This document shows, piece by piece, positions 16,687 to 24,669 of a DNA stretch of 64,000 bases. This DNA comes from UBA12191 sp009937185 (GTDB lineage Bacteria; Planctomycetota; UBA8108; UBA1146): positions 1-64,000 of the forward strand of contig CALJGL010000010.1 of assembly GCA_938075155.1 (NCBI GenBank), written 5' to 3'. The notes below the pieces were generated by a model, which searched no databases, was not told where the DNA came from, and saw only the letters and a list, made by a program, of their open reading frames with translations. Position 1 is the first letter of the stretch, and each line of letters starts with the position of its first letter. The translations under genes were made by a program, and so were the position numbers.

Positions 16687-18489
16687 GTGTTGAGAACGCA
16701 TACATGTGGTGAACTGCGCATAGATCATGTCGATCATGAGGTCACATTGATCGGCTGGATCAATGCTGTCCGCGATCATGGTGGTTTGAAGTTTGTGGAC
16801 TTGCGCGATCGATACGGTCGTATTCAGGTGCAAATTTCTCAGGAGTCTATCGGTGGTGACGCACTCGAAACTCTTCGGTTTGATCAAGTCTTGAAAGTCA
16901 CAGGATCAGTCATGGAACGTCCGGATGGGATGCGGAATCCCAAACTGGAAACAGGAGACGTTGAGGTGATCGCGTCTTCCACCGAGATCTTAGGTGAATG
17001 TCCTCCATTACCTTTCAACCCAGACTCTGGTGATCAGGTTAATGACGAGTTGCGTTTTCGTTATCGATTCATCGATATGCGTCGTGAAGAGATCCAAAGG
17101 CGTTTTCGTCTCCGCTCTGACATGCAGTTCGCCATGCGTCAGTATTTGCATGGCCATGACTTCCTTGATCTCGAAACTCCAATGTTGACTAAAAGTACTC
17201 CCGAAGGAGCGAGGGATTTCCTCGTTCCTAGCCGCCAGAATCCGGGAGAGTTTTATGCTCTTCCTCAATCTCCGCAAATCTTCAAGCAGATCTTTATGAT
17301 CTCTGGTTTTGATAGATACATGCAGGTGGTGCGTTGTTTTAGGGACGAAGATCTCCGTGCGGATCGTCAACCCGAATTTACTCAACTCGACCTTGAGATG
17401 GCCTGTATTGATGAATCGGACATCATGGGGTTAGTCGAAGGTCTGATGGAGCATGTCGTTAAGGAAGTCACTGGCAAAGAGGTGACACTTCCTTTCCCAC
17501 GTCTTAGCTACAAAGAAGCGATGCTTGCATACGGAAGTGATTCTCCAGATATGCGCAGTGATCTGCGCATTCAGGAGTTTTCTGACCTGGTTGAAGGCTT
17601 GGAATTCAAAGTGTTCTCCGGAGCTGTTGAATCGGGTGGAGCAGTAAGGGGAATGCGTATTCCTGGAGGTGGACAATGGAGCCGCAAGGAAATCGAATCT
17701 CTGGAGCCCATCGTTAAGCAACAAGGTGCCGGTGGATTAGCTTGGTTCAAAATGACGGACGACGGGCCCAAAGGTCCGGTGTCTAGATTTCTCGCCGGTG
17801 CTGCCGGGGAGGAGTTGATACAAAGACTGGGCATGGAACCCGGAGACTTGGCCTGCTTCGTTGCAGACAAACAGACTCGAGTGGTCGTCAACTCTATGGG
17901 TCAGTTGAGAAAAGAATTAGCCATCAAGCTGGGGCATATTGAACCCGGTGTCTTGAATTTCTGTTGGGTTGAAGAGTTTCCTCTGTTCGACGAAGACGAA
18001 GAGACGGGACAGCCGACGCCTTGTCACCATCCCTTCACTTGTCCACATCCCGATGATTTAAGCAATTTGGAGAGCAAGCCTCTCGAAGTTCGAGCTCGAG
18101 CCTACGATCTCGTTTTGAACGGATTTGAAGTGGGTGGCGGAAGCATCCGTATTCATCAGAGAGAACTTCAGGAACGAGTGTTCACTGCGATCGGAATTAC
18201 GGCAGAAGAAGCAGAGTCCAAATTCAGTTTCCTCCTTGAAGCTTTGCGCTTTGGAGCGCCTCCTCATGGAGGAATTGCTTTGGGAATGGACCGTTTGGCG
18301 ATGATTCTGGCTGGCTTGGAGACGATTCGGGAAGTGATCGCTTTCCCGAAAACCCAGCGAGGGACCTGTCAGCTGACAAATGCCCCTGATCCGGTAACTA
18401 CCGATCAATTGTCGGAGGTGGGCCTCATGAAGGAACCTGTCGTCGAAGAGGAACCTGTCGCCGAAGAGGAATCGGGCCAAGATTCCTGA
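16687..18489 (+). CDS. aspS: Aspartyl-tRNA synthetase
   Basis: 600 residues, the usual bacterial length with the GAD insertion. The OB-fold anticodon domain opens with THTCGELRIDHVDHEVTLIGWI. Class II motif 1 is around FLDLETPMLTKSTPEGARDFLVP, motif 2 is FRDEDLRADRQPEFTQLDLEM, and motif 3 is GIALGMDRLAMILAG. It charges tRNA-Asp (and possibly tRNA-Asn in lineages without AsnRS; not decidable here). The start is GTG 16687. The last 25 residues repeat EEPV(V/A)EE and are encoded by two copies of an 18-base unit near 18432-18467. It is followed by a 270-base gap before infC. Confidence 0.95.
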   Translation: MLRTHTCGELRIDHVDHEVTLIGWINAVRDHGGLKFVDLRDRYGRIQVQISQESIGGDALETLRFDQVLKVTGSVMERPDGMRNPKLETGDVEVIASSTEILGECPPLPFNPDSGDQVNDELRFRYRFIDMRREEIQRRFRLRSDMQFAMRQYLHGHDFLDLETPMLTKSTPEGARDFLVPSRQNPGEFYALPQSPQIFKQIFMISGFDRYMQVVRCFRDEDLRADRQPEFTQLDLEMACIDESDIMGLVEGLMEHVVKEVTGKEVTLPFPRLSYKEAMLAYGSDSPDMRSDLRIQEFSDLVEGLEFKVFSGAVESGGAVRGMRIPGGGQWSRKEIESLEPIVKQQGAGGLAWFKMTDDGPKGPVSRFLAGAAGEELIQRLGMEPGDLACFVADKQTRVVVNSMGQLRKELAIKLGHIEPGVLNFCWVEEFPLFDEDEETGQPTPCHHPFTCPHPDDLSNLESKPLEVRARAYDLVLNGFEVGGGSIRIHQRELQERVFTAIGITAEEAESKFSFLLEALRFGAPPHGGIALGMDRLAMILAGLETIREVIAFPKTQRGTCQLTNAPDPVTTDQLSEVGLMKEPVVEEEPVAEEESGQDS

Positions 18490-18690
18490 CATCGAGCCCA
18501 AATTGGCCAGATGTCAGGAATGAGGGACGATCTGAACGTGGAATTCGTTGTATTTCCGAGTATAGGTGCGAGAATTACGGGATCTGGCTTGCCATCCAAT
18601 GGTCTGGCAGTGTATCCATCAGGGCTTGTGGGGTTTCCCCGAGACGTGGATCCCGGAAATCGGGACGAAACTCAGGGTTAGAGAACGGTG

Positions 18691-18717
18691 TATACTTCTC
18701 GAAAACGATCCTACAAT
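18691..18717 (+). promoter_or_regulatory. Possible promoter -10 elements for the infC operon
   Basis: TATACT at 18691 and TACAAT at 18712 both resemble sigma-70 -10 boxes and lie 46-72 bases before the infC start. No convincing -35 box was found for either. The rest of the aspS-infC gap (18490-18690) shows no gene that I can support. Confidence 0.25.
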
Positions 18718-18749
18718 ACGTAAGGCGACCTCTCGAGGTCATCATGAAC

Positions 18750-18765
18750 AGGAGAGACTGACATC
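18750..18765 (+). promoter_or_regulatory. Ribosome-binding site pointing to an AUC start of infC
   Basis: AGGAG at 18750-18754 is 8 bases from ATC at 18763 but 20 bases from the first ATG (18775). The frame is closed by TGA at 18745, so ATC is the only start-like codon at a correct distance. Rare start codons (AUU, AUC, AUA) are the known basis of IF3 autoregulation in infC. Confidence 0.7.
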
Positions 18766-19272
18766 AGCGAACAAATGAAATACAGAGTTATCGATCGTCC
18801 GGGACCCGGAGAGGTCCGATTGATTGACGAAGAAGGCAATCAGGTTGGTGTACTCGGCAAAACCGAAGCACTCGACCTCGCTTCTGACCGGGATCTTGAT
18901 CTGGTCGAGTTGAATCCGAATACCGAGCCTCCTCTGTGTAAGTTGATGGACTTTGGCAAATTCAAGTATGATCAGTCTAAGAATGCCAAGCAGACTCAAA
19001 AAGTACGCAAGATTAAAGAAGTGAAACTGCGCCCGAAGACGGAAAAACATGATTTTGACGTCAAGTTAAAGAGGGCACGGAAGTTTATTGAAGAAGGACA
19101 CAAGGTTCTTGTGACCATGGTTTACAGAGGGCGTGAGCAGCGCCATCCGGAAATCGGTCGTGAAGTACTGTTACGATTCTTCAGTGAAATGGAAGATTTG
19201 GCGAAGATGGAGCGCGAGCCTCTGCAAGAAGCTCGTAATCGCATGGCCATGGTGTTGGCAAAGAAAAAGTGA
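18763..19272 (+). CDS. infC: Translation initiation factor IF-3
   Basis: IF3 binds the 30S subunit, prevents premature 50S joining and checks the start codon. The sequence has the N-domain signature (VRLIDEEGNQVGVLGKTEALDLA, then DLVELNPNTEPPLCKLMDFGKFKYDQ) and the C-domain (VKLRPKTEKHDFDVKLKRARKFIEEGHKV and MVYRGREQRHPEIG). From ATC 18763 it is 169 residues and begins (I/M)SEQMKYRV, matching the INEQIR opening of the family better than the ATG start, which would drop four residues. It heads the standard infC-rpmI-rplT-pheS-pheT operon. An AUC start would allow IF3 to repress its own translation. Confidence 0.93.
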   Translation: MSEQMKYRVIDRPGPGEVRLIDEEGNQVGVLGKTEALDLASDRDLDLVELNPNTEPPLCKLMDFGKFKYDQSKNAKQTQKVRKIKEVKLRPKTEKHDFDVKLKRARKFIEEGHKVLVTMVYRGREQRHPEIGREVLLRFFSEMEDLAKMEREPLQEARNRMAMVLAKKK

Positions 19273-19339
19273 AACATGATCGACGTTGCGGCTAGAAGTC
19301 GTGACCGAGATTCATTTTGATTCAGGAAAAGGGGACCTC

Positions 19340-19549
19340 GTGCCCAGGAAGACTCACAAGCCTCATAAGGGGCTTCAAAAACGCGTCAAACTGACGAGCA
19401 GTGGTAAGGTGAAGCGGCATCGCGCCGGTAAGAGTCACCGTATGTCCAGAAGAAGTTGGACAGCAACCCGCGTTCGTCGTGGTCGTCGTGCAGAGATCTG
19501 CCCGGCGTGTGACGCCAAAGTCATCAAGGCTCTTCTCGGCGTAGGCTAG
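19340..19549 (+). CDS. rpmI: Ribosomal protein bL35
   Basis: 69 residues starting MPRKTHKPHKGLQKRVKLTSSGKVKRHRAG, close to the bL35 family in sequence and length. I chose GTG 19340 rather than the in-frame ATG at 19286 because bL35 begins at MP(K/R)xKTxK and purine-rich AGGAAAAGGGG lies directly upstream. The protein is highly basic, as expected of a 23S rRNA-binding protein. Two cysteines near the end (CPAC) are unusual. Second gene of the infC operon. Confidence 0.93.
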   Translation: MPRKTHKPHKGLQKRVKLTSSGKVKRHRAGKSHRMSRRSWTATRVRRGRRAEICPACDAKVIKALLGVG

Positions 19550-19663
19550 AGAAGATTTTTAGCGCCTTCCCGGCGTATCATCCGGCGATTTCGGGGCTTT
19601 GTAAAAAGACCCAAAGAGGGTAGAAACCCCTCCCGTAAGTTGCCCATTTGAGAGGGAAACAGT

Positions 19664-20020
19664 ATGCCACGCGTACGCTATGGCGTCGCTCGCCACCGCA
19701 AGCAGAAGCGTATTCTCAAGAAAGCCCGCGGTTTCTTTGGTGCAGGTAGTCGCCAGTACAAAACCGCCCGGCAGTCCATCGTTCGTTCTGAAGTTTTTGC
19801 GACGAGAGATCGTCGGAACAGAAAGCGAATGTACCGTCGTCTTTGGATCACTCGTATCTCGGCAGCATGTCAGAGTACTGATTTGAACTACAGTCGATTC
19901 ATGCATGGCCTCAAGTTGGCGAACGTCGAGTTGGATCGAAAGATCATCTCTGAACTCGCCATTCGTAACCCCGAGGCGTTTACCTCCCTCGTCGGAGTCG
20001 CCCGCGGCGCCCTGTCATGA
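19664..20020 (+). CDS. rplT: Ribosomal protein bL20
   Basis: 118 residues, the normal length of bL20, beginning MPRVRYGVARHRKQKRILKKARGFFGAGS; it binds 23S rRNA early in 50S assembly and in some bacteria represses its own operon. It follows bL35 after a 114-base gap that contains short GC-rich inverted repeats and could hold a regulatory leader. The stop codon overlaps the pheS start (ATGA). Confidence 0.96.
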   Translation: MPRVRYGVARHRKQKRILKKARGFFGAGSRQYKTARQSIVRSEVFATRDRRNRKRMYRRLWITRISAACQSTDLNYSRFMHGLKLANVELDRKIISELAIRNPEAFTSLVGVARGALS

Positions 20021-21021
20021 GTGAGAACGGATCCTTCTCGGATCTGGAAGCCATCGAGAAACAGGCTTTGACAGACATCGAGAGTTCCGGCGATGCCGCA
20101 ACTCTCGATGCTGTCAGGGTTCAGGTTCTAGGTAAAAAGGGATCCCTAAAACAAATTCTTCGTAATCTCGGGGGACTCACTCCTGAACAGAGACCTCTGT
20201 TCGGGGCAAGAGCCAATGAGGTGAAGGAAAAGGTGCAAGCCGCTCTTGATGCAGCACGAGCCCGTTTTGGTGCTCCTGCTCAAAACAATAAGAGTGGTGA
20301 TCCCGGCGCAGATCTGACCTTACCGGGTAACATGCCTGAACGTGGCAGCCGTCACCCGGTTCGTCTTGTCTCGGCTCGTATGATCAAGATCTTTGCCAGC
20401 CTCGGTTTTGAGGTTGCTGATGGTCCAGAGGTCGAGGACGAGTGGCATAATTTCACAGGGTTGAATATCCCCGCGGATCATATTGCCAGAGATCCTTCTG
20501 AGAATTTCTATCTTGAAGATGACCTTTTGATGCGCAGTCAAACTTCGACTGTTCAGGTCCGAGTGATGGAAAATACTCCGCCTCCACTTCGTATCATTGC
20601 GCCAGGGAAAGTTTTTCGTCCGGATACTGTCGATGCGACTCACTCCTACATGTTCCACCAATTAGAGGGACTTGTTGTTGAAGAGGGGATGACGTTCGGT
20701 CATCTGAAATCGACCCTGTTGACCTTTTTCCAGCAGCTACTTCAAGACGACGACATGAAGTTGCGTCTTCGCCCGTCATTTTTCCCATTCACTGAACCCA
20801 GTGCAGAGGTCGATCTCTACTGGCGTGGGGGTTGGATGGAAATGGGAGGGTGCGGAATGGTGGATCCTAATGTTCTGGAATCAGTAGGGATCGATCCTGA
20901 GCGCTGGACCGGTTTTGCATTTGGTTTGGGTATAGAGCGAGTCACCATGGCTTCCTATAACATTCCTGATATCCGATACTTCACCGAAAACGATGTTCGA
21001 TTCTTGCGTCAGTTCTCCTGA
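20017..21021 (+). CDS. pheS: Phenylalanyl-tRNA synthetase alpha subunit
   Basis: The catalytic class II subunit (334 residues, normal length). An N-terminal helical arm of about 90 residues precedes the catalytic core. Visible signatures are GSRHPVRLVSARMIKIFASLGFEVADGPEVEDEWHNF, then DTFYLED-like NFYLEDDLLMRSQTS, the motif 2 region RVFRPDTVDATHSYMFHQLEG, FFPFTEPSAEVD, and the C-terminal AFGLGIERVTMASYNIPDIR. It overlaps rplT by four bases and is followed by pheT after 36 bases, so all are co-transcribed. Confidence 0.96.
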   Translation: MSENGSFSDLEAIEKQALTDIESSGDAATLDAVRVQVLGKKGSLKQILRNLGGLTPEQRPLFGARANEVKEKVQAALDAARARFGAPAQNNKSGDPGADLTLPGNMPERGSRHPVRLVSARMIKIFASLGFEVADGPEVEDEWHNFTGLNIPADHIARDPSENFYLEDDLLMRSQTSTVQVRVMENTPPPLRIIAPGKVFRPDTVDATHSYMFHQLEGLVVEEGMTFGHLKSTLLTFFQQLLQDDDMKLRLRPSFFPFTEPSAEVDLYWRGGWMEMGGCGMVDPNVLESVGIDPERWTGFAFGLGIERVTMASYNIPDIRYFTENDVRFLRQFS

Positions 21022-21057
21022 CCCCATGAATCGACAGAGAGAACTCAAGGGGCACAG

Positions 21058-23121
21058 ATGAAGGTTTCCGTCGACTGGCTTCGCGATCACGTAGATTTTG
21101 ATCTTGGGATCGACGAACTCGCCTACAAACTGACGATGTGTGGCCTCAATTGCGAGGGCATCGAGGTGCACGGCTCTGATCACGTTCTCGAATTGGAAGT
21201 CACTTCCAATCGCCCTGATCACTTGGGTCATCGAGGAGTCGCACGCGATCTCGCGTGTCTTCTTGGAGTCGAACTCAAACCTCTCGATCTCAGCTTTCAA
21301 ACTGTAGATAGCTCTGACTCAGGGCTTCGGCTCGATGAAATCGTTGCCATCGAGGTTGACGATGAAGAACGATGCGGAAGATACACTGCTCGTGTTGTCG
21401 AAAACGTAACTGTCAGTACGAGTCCAGAGTGGCTTTCACGTAGACTTGAAGCCATTGGCTTGAGATCTATTAATACGGTTGTCGATTTGACCAATTATGT
21501 CCTGATGGACCTGGGCCAACCTCTTCATGCTTTTGATTTGGACCTTATCGAAGGTGCGGAAATCATCGTTCGTAGAGCCCGCAGATCAGAAGTGTTCGAT
21601 GCCATCGATGGTAGTCAGCACGAATTGGATACAGATGATCTTGTGATCGCTGACCAGGCCGGCGCAGTTGCCTTGGCAGGGATCATGGGAGGCTCCAGAA
21701 GCGAAGTGAAATCAGAAACGGGCCGACTGCTCCTAGAGTCAGCCTGGTTTGAACCTGTCCCCATTCGTGAGTCCGCGCGTCGCTTACAGTTGGCGACCGA
21801 TTCTTCACATCGCTTTGAAAGACGCGTCGATGTCGAAGCGTGTGAAGTCGCTTCCCGCCGCTTTTTGCATCTCCTATCGAAGGAAACTGATTGCAAGATA
21901 CTGACCGGTTGCCTTGAGGTGATTCGTGATCAGCTTCTTGATCCTCAACAGCCAGTGTCACTCCGCCCAGAAAGGGCTTCCCAGATTTTGGGAGATGTAA
22001 TTCCGGAAGGTTCTATTCGTAGAATTCTTGAATCGATCGGTTTTTCGTCTGAAGAAGACAAAGGGGATGCCGGTCCATGGATCGCTCCTTCTTGGAGAGT
22101 GGACTGTAGTCGTGAAGCCGACCTGATTGAAGAGATCGGTCGTATTCGAGGACTGGATCAGATGGATGACCGCCGCATGGAAGTGCGTGCTGTTCCGGAA
22201 GACCCCCGTGCAAACTGGGTTGAGCGTGTACAGGACTACCTCGTGGGCTGCGGACATCATGAAGCGATGACTTTCTCCTTTGGGGCTGCCGAGGGGGAGT
22301 TTCAACTGATCGAAAATTGGTGGAATGTGGGGGATCCCTGGGTGGTTCGGAATCCCGTTCGTGCCAATGAGGGCACTCTTCGTCGCAGTCTTGTACCGAG
22401 TTTGCTCACCAGCGTTAAGGGAAACAGACTCCATGGAGTCGATGATGTTCGACTCTTCGAAGTCGCTCGAGTTTTTCATCGTCGTGAAGGCGTTGATCGA
22501 CCCGTTGAAAAGCTCCATGTTTCTTGGATTCATAGTCAGGCGAAGACTGAAAAGGGCACAGGCCCCTACAGAAATGCCCGCGGGATTGCAGATGGAATCC
22601 TCGATCTATTGAGGGTCTGCGGGACGGGTCCCCAGTCACTTTCATGGAGCCCCGTAAATGACTCCAGCGGATTTATCCCAGGGAGTACTGCGGCATTGAG
22701 CTTCTCCAGCGATCCAGTAGGACTCGTCGGTTCCGTAGATCTTGAAGGGATCCCCGGAGAGACATGGTATGGCGAACTCGATCTCGGTTATCTCTTGGAC
22801 TATGCACGCCAAGAGGTTCGATTCTCGGACTTCTCAAGGCATCCTGTCATCACTCGAGACCTGAACTTTGTGGTTTCCGAAGATGTTCTTTGGCGCGATA
22901 TTTCGTCTGAAGTCGATGCTGCTGATTTGGATCATCTGGAGAGTCGCCAGTTCGTCGATATGTATCGGGGTAAACAGGTTGCCAGTGGTCACAAGAGTGT
23001 GACATTTTCACTGACCTTCAGGGCTCCAGATCGGACGCTGACCCATGAGGAAGTCGATACTTCTGTAAATGGCTTAGTAGACCGATTGAAGACACGCCTC
23101 AAAGGTGAACTGCGCACTTAG
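21058..23121 (+). CDS. pheT: Phenylalanyl-tRNA synthetase beta subunit lacking the inserted tRNA-binding domain
   Basis: 687 residues against about 780-800 in most bacteria. The B1 domain opens MKVSVDWLRDHVDFDLG, but the EMAP/OB-like B2 domain (about 100 residues) that normally follows GLEVEG is absent: GLNCEGIEVHGSDHVLELEVTSNRPDHLGH runs straight on. The B3/B4 editing part, the core (SWRVDCSREADLIEEIGRIRGLD) and the C-terminal anticodon-binding B8 domain (FSDFSRHPVITRDLNFVV... SVTFSLTFRAPDRTLTHEEV) are all present. The reading frame is clean, so this is a natural short form and not a deletion error. It should pair with PheS. Confidence 0.93.
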   Translation: MKVSVDWLRDHVDFDLGIDELAYKLTMCGLNCEGIEVHGSDHVLELEVTSNRPDHLGHRGVARDLACLLGVELKPLDLSFQTVDSSDSGLRLDEIVAIEVDDEERCGRYTARVVENVTVSTSPEWLSRRLEAIGLRSINTVVDLTNYVLMDLGQPLHAFDLDLIEGAEIIVRRARRSEVFDAIDGSQHELDTDDLVIADQAGAVALAGIMGGSRSEVKSETGRLLLESAWFEPVPIRESARRLQLATDSSHRFERRVDVEACEVASRRFLHLLSKETDCKILTGCLEVIRDQLLDPQQPVSLRPERASQILGDVIPEGSIRRILESIGFSSEEDKGDAGPWIAPSWRVDCSREADLIEEIGRIRGLDQMDDRRMEVRAVPEDPRANWVERVQDYLVGCGHHEAMTFSFGAAEGEFQLIENWWNVGDPWVVRNPVRANEGTLRRSLVPSLLTSVKGNRLHGVDDVRLFEVARVFHRREGVDRPVEKLHVSWIHSQAKTEKGTGPYRNARGIADGILDLLRVCGTGPQSLSWSPVNDSSGFIPGSTAALSFSSDPVGLVGSVDLEGIPGETWYGELDLGYLLDYARQEVRFSDFSRHPVITRDLNFVVSEDVLWRDISSEVDAADLDHLESRQFVDMYRGKQVASGHKSVTFSLTFRAPDRTLTHEEVDTSVNGLVDRLKTRLKGELRT

Positions 23122-23155
23122 TCTTTTTCCAAATTTCACCGGCTACCCTGAGGAT

Positions 23156-23178
23156 GACTGATCTTGTCTTGATCAGTC
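23156..23178. terminator. Probable bidirectional terminator between pheT and the transpeptidase gene
   Basis: GACTGATC and GATCAGTC form an 8-pair stem with a 7-base loop, 34 bases past the pheT stop; a pyrimidine-rich stretch follows. It lies between two convergent genes. The stem is short, so the call is moderate. Confidence 0.4.
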
Positions 23179-23190
23179 CCTTCTCTGAGT

Positions 23191-24411
23191 TTATTCGCGT
23201 ATGGAAACCGGAGTTCCACTGCGGATCCATGGGTACAGAGTGATCACGTCTTCATTGCGCAATCTCACGCAGCCTTCGGAGCACATCGATCCGATGGAGT
23301 CGGGATCTTCGGTGCCGTGAATTCCCAAGCCGAATGTTTCACCGTCTTTGAAACCGATCCAGCGTTCTCCCAAAGGATTACCCTCTACGCCATGTGCGAT
23401 AGGAGCACGACCATCTCGGGGTTGCCACATAGGCTTTTTTTGCATCACGCCTACGACATAGTCGAGTGCCGGCGTGACTTTATCAGATCTGCCGTGTCCT
23501 ACAGGGAATCCCATTAACCAACGACCATCAATAAAGAGGTCTAGTCGGAAATCACTCTTATCGACTTCGACATGGACTTTTCCTGACAGAATCTTTAGAC
23601 GTTGCTGAGGATGTATGACGTCATTACGAAGGCCGTTCAATAACTTGATCGCGTCGACCGAAGATTTGTGTCTTTGGGCAATCACGGAGAGGGAATCTCC
23701 TGAAACAACCGTGACTGTCTTGCAAACCTCTGGGAATGACTTACTTGAAAATATCCAGGTGTTCACGAGGTTCCACAGTTTGATCCTGATAGGGGTTTTT
23801 GTCTCGAGATCGGGGGCGGCTACATAAGCTTTAGAGAGGAGGTCCCAAGATTGGAACGCACCAGCGGAGGTGTCTTGATTCAAATTTTCTGAAAGTATTT
23901 CTGCCGCAAATCCAAAACCAGGCGTCTGTGCACCCTTTTCAAAAATTGATTGAGCAATGGTCAATTGGTCAGCACCACTGGATTCTTGAAGAAGTAGTTC
24001 ATTCGCTAAGTCACGGTTTGGCTGAGCGGGGTCTCCTTGACTCAGTGTTCTCAGGATTCCGCGGGCTTCACCAATCGATTCAGGTCTTTCAGAGTTAAGT
24101 AACAACTTCGAAAGTTCGAGCGAAAGGTTACTGAATAAATCGGAATCAGGTTCGACATTGGCCAACTCACTTCGAAGGATAAGAATCTCCTTATCCCTTG
24201 AAGAGAGAGAGGTGGAGGGTTGTTCTTGCAGCGGCACTATATTCGGAGGTTGTTGAACCATCTGGGCTTCGACTAAGGGCGAGGCGTCTTCTCCTGAAAC
24301 AACAGTCTTTACCGAATTGTCCTCATTAGGCAAAGTTTCGGAAGCATTCCATTTTTGGTAGCCCCAGTAGGAGCCTGCAAGAATGATGCTCAAAAGAATG
24401 AAATTTCTCAT
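23191..24411 (-). CDS. LysM and L,D-transpeptidase (YkuD) domain protein
   Basis: 406 residues. An N-terminal hydrophobic segment (FILLSIILAGSYWGY) anchors it in the membrane. Residues about 80-210 are helical. A LysM peptidoglycan-binding domain follows (VTVVSGDSLSVIAQRHKSSVDAIKLLNGL). The YkuD catalytic domain ends the protein with HGTEDPDSIGS...CSEGCVRL: His365 and the nucleophile Cys381 are both present, as is the Arg two residues later. Such enzymes form 3-3 cross-links or attach proteins to peptidoglycan. Its presence argues that this organism makes peptidoglycan, consistent with ddl in the same window. A 258-base gap with a palindrome lies upstream. Confidence 0.9.
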   Translation of the reverse strand: MRNFILLSIILAGSYWGYQKWNASETLPNEDNSVKTVVSGEDASPLVEAQMVQQPPNIVPLQEQPSTSLSSRDKEILILRSELANVEPDSDLFSNLSLELSKLLLNSERPESIGEARGILRTLSQGDPAQPNRDLANELLLQESSGADQLTIAQSIFEKGAQTPGFGFAAEILSENLNQDTSAGAFQSWDLLSKAYVAAPDLETKTPIRIKLWNLVNTWIFSSKSFPEVCKTVTVVSGDSLSVIAQRHKSSVDAIKLLNGLRNDVIHPQQRLKILSGKVHVEVDKSDFRLDLFIDGRWLMGFPVGHGRSDKVTPALDYVVGVMQKKPMWQPRDGRAPIAHGVEGNPLGERWIGFKDGETFGLGIHGTEDPDSIGSMCSEGCVRLRNEDVITLYPWIRSGTPVSIRE

Positions 24412-24595
24412 AATCCCCCCAGGAAATTCTTTGTACCAACGTCAGAAGTTCTCAGTTCATGAAGTTCAGAGCACAGCAGTCGAAGCAAACTGTTATCTAC
24501 TCTGATCTCAATATTTTTCTCTGACCCACACCTGACAGAGGAAAACTCATAGAGACCTTTTCACTCTTCAATACGGTGTGGTCAACAGCGGCGAA

Positions 24596-24611
24596 TATCC
24601 CAGCTGGGATA
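24596..24611. other. Perfect 16-base palindrome in an intergenic region
   Basis: TATCCCAGCTGGGATA is perfectly self-complementary. It sits 185 bases upstream of the transpeptidase start and 59 bases past the nuoN stop, so it may be an operator or part of the nuo terminator. Without a T-run it is not a standard terminator. Confidence 0.4.
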
Positions 24612-24669
24612 ATTGCCGAATTCTCATTCTATGCTCCTCGAAGCAGGGAAGCCAGAGCACAGCCCTGTT

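Noticed and set aside
18566..18778. 70-codon plus-strand frame between aspS and infC
   Set aside because: It runs through the infC leader in another frame and overlaps its start; no ribosome site or recognisable sequence.
21958..22533. 191-codon minus-strand frame inside pheT
   Set aside because: Antisense to conserved PheT core sequence.
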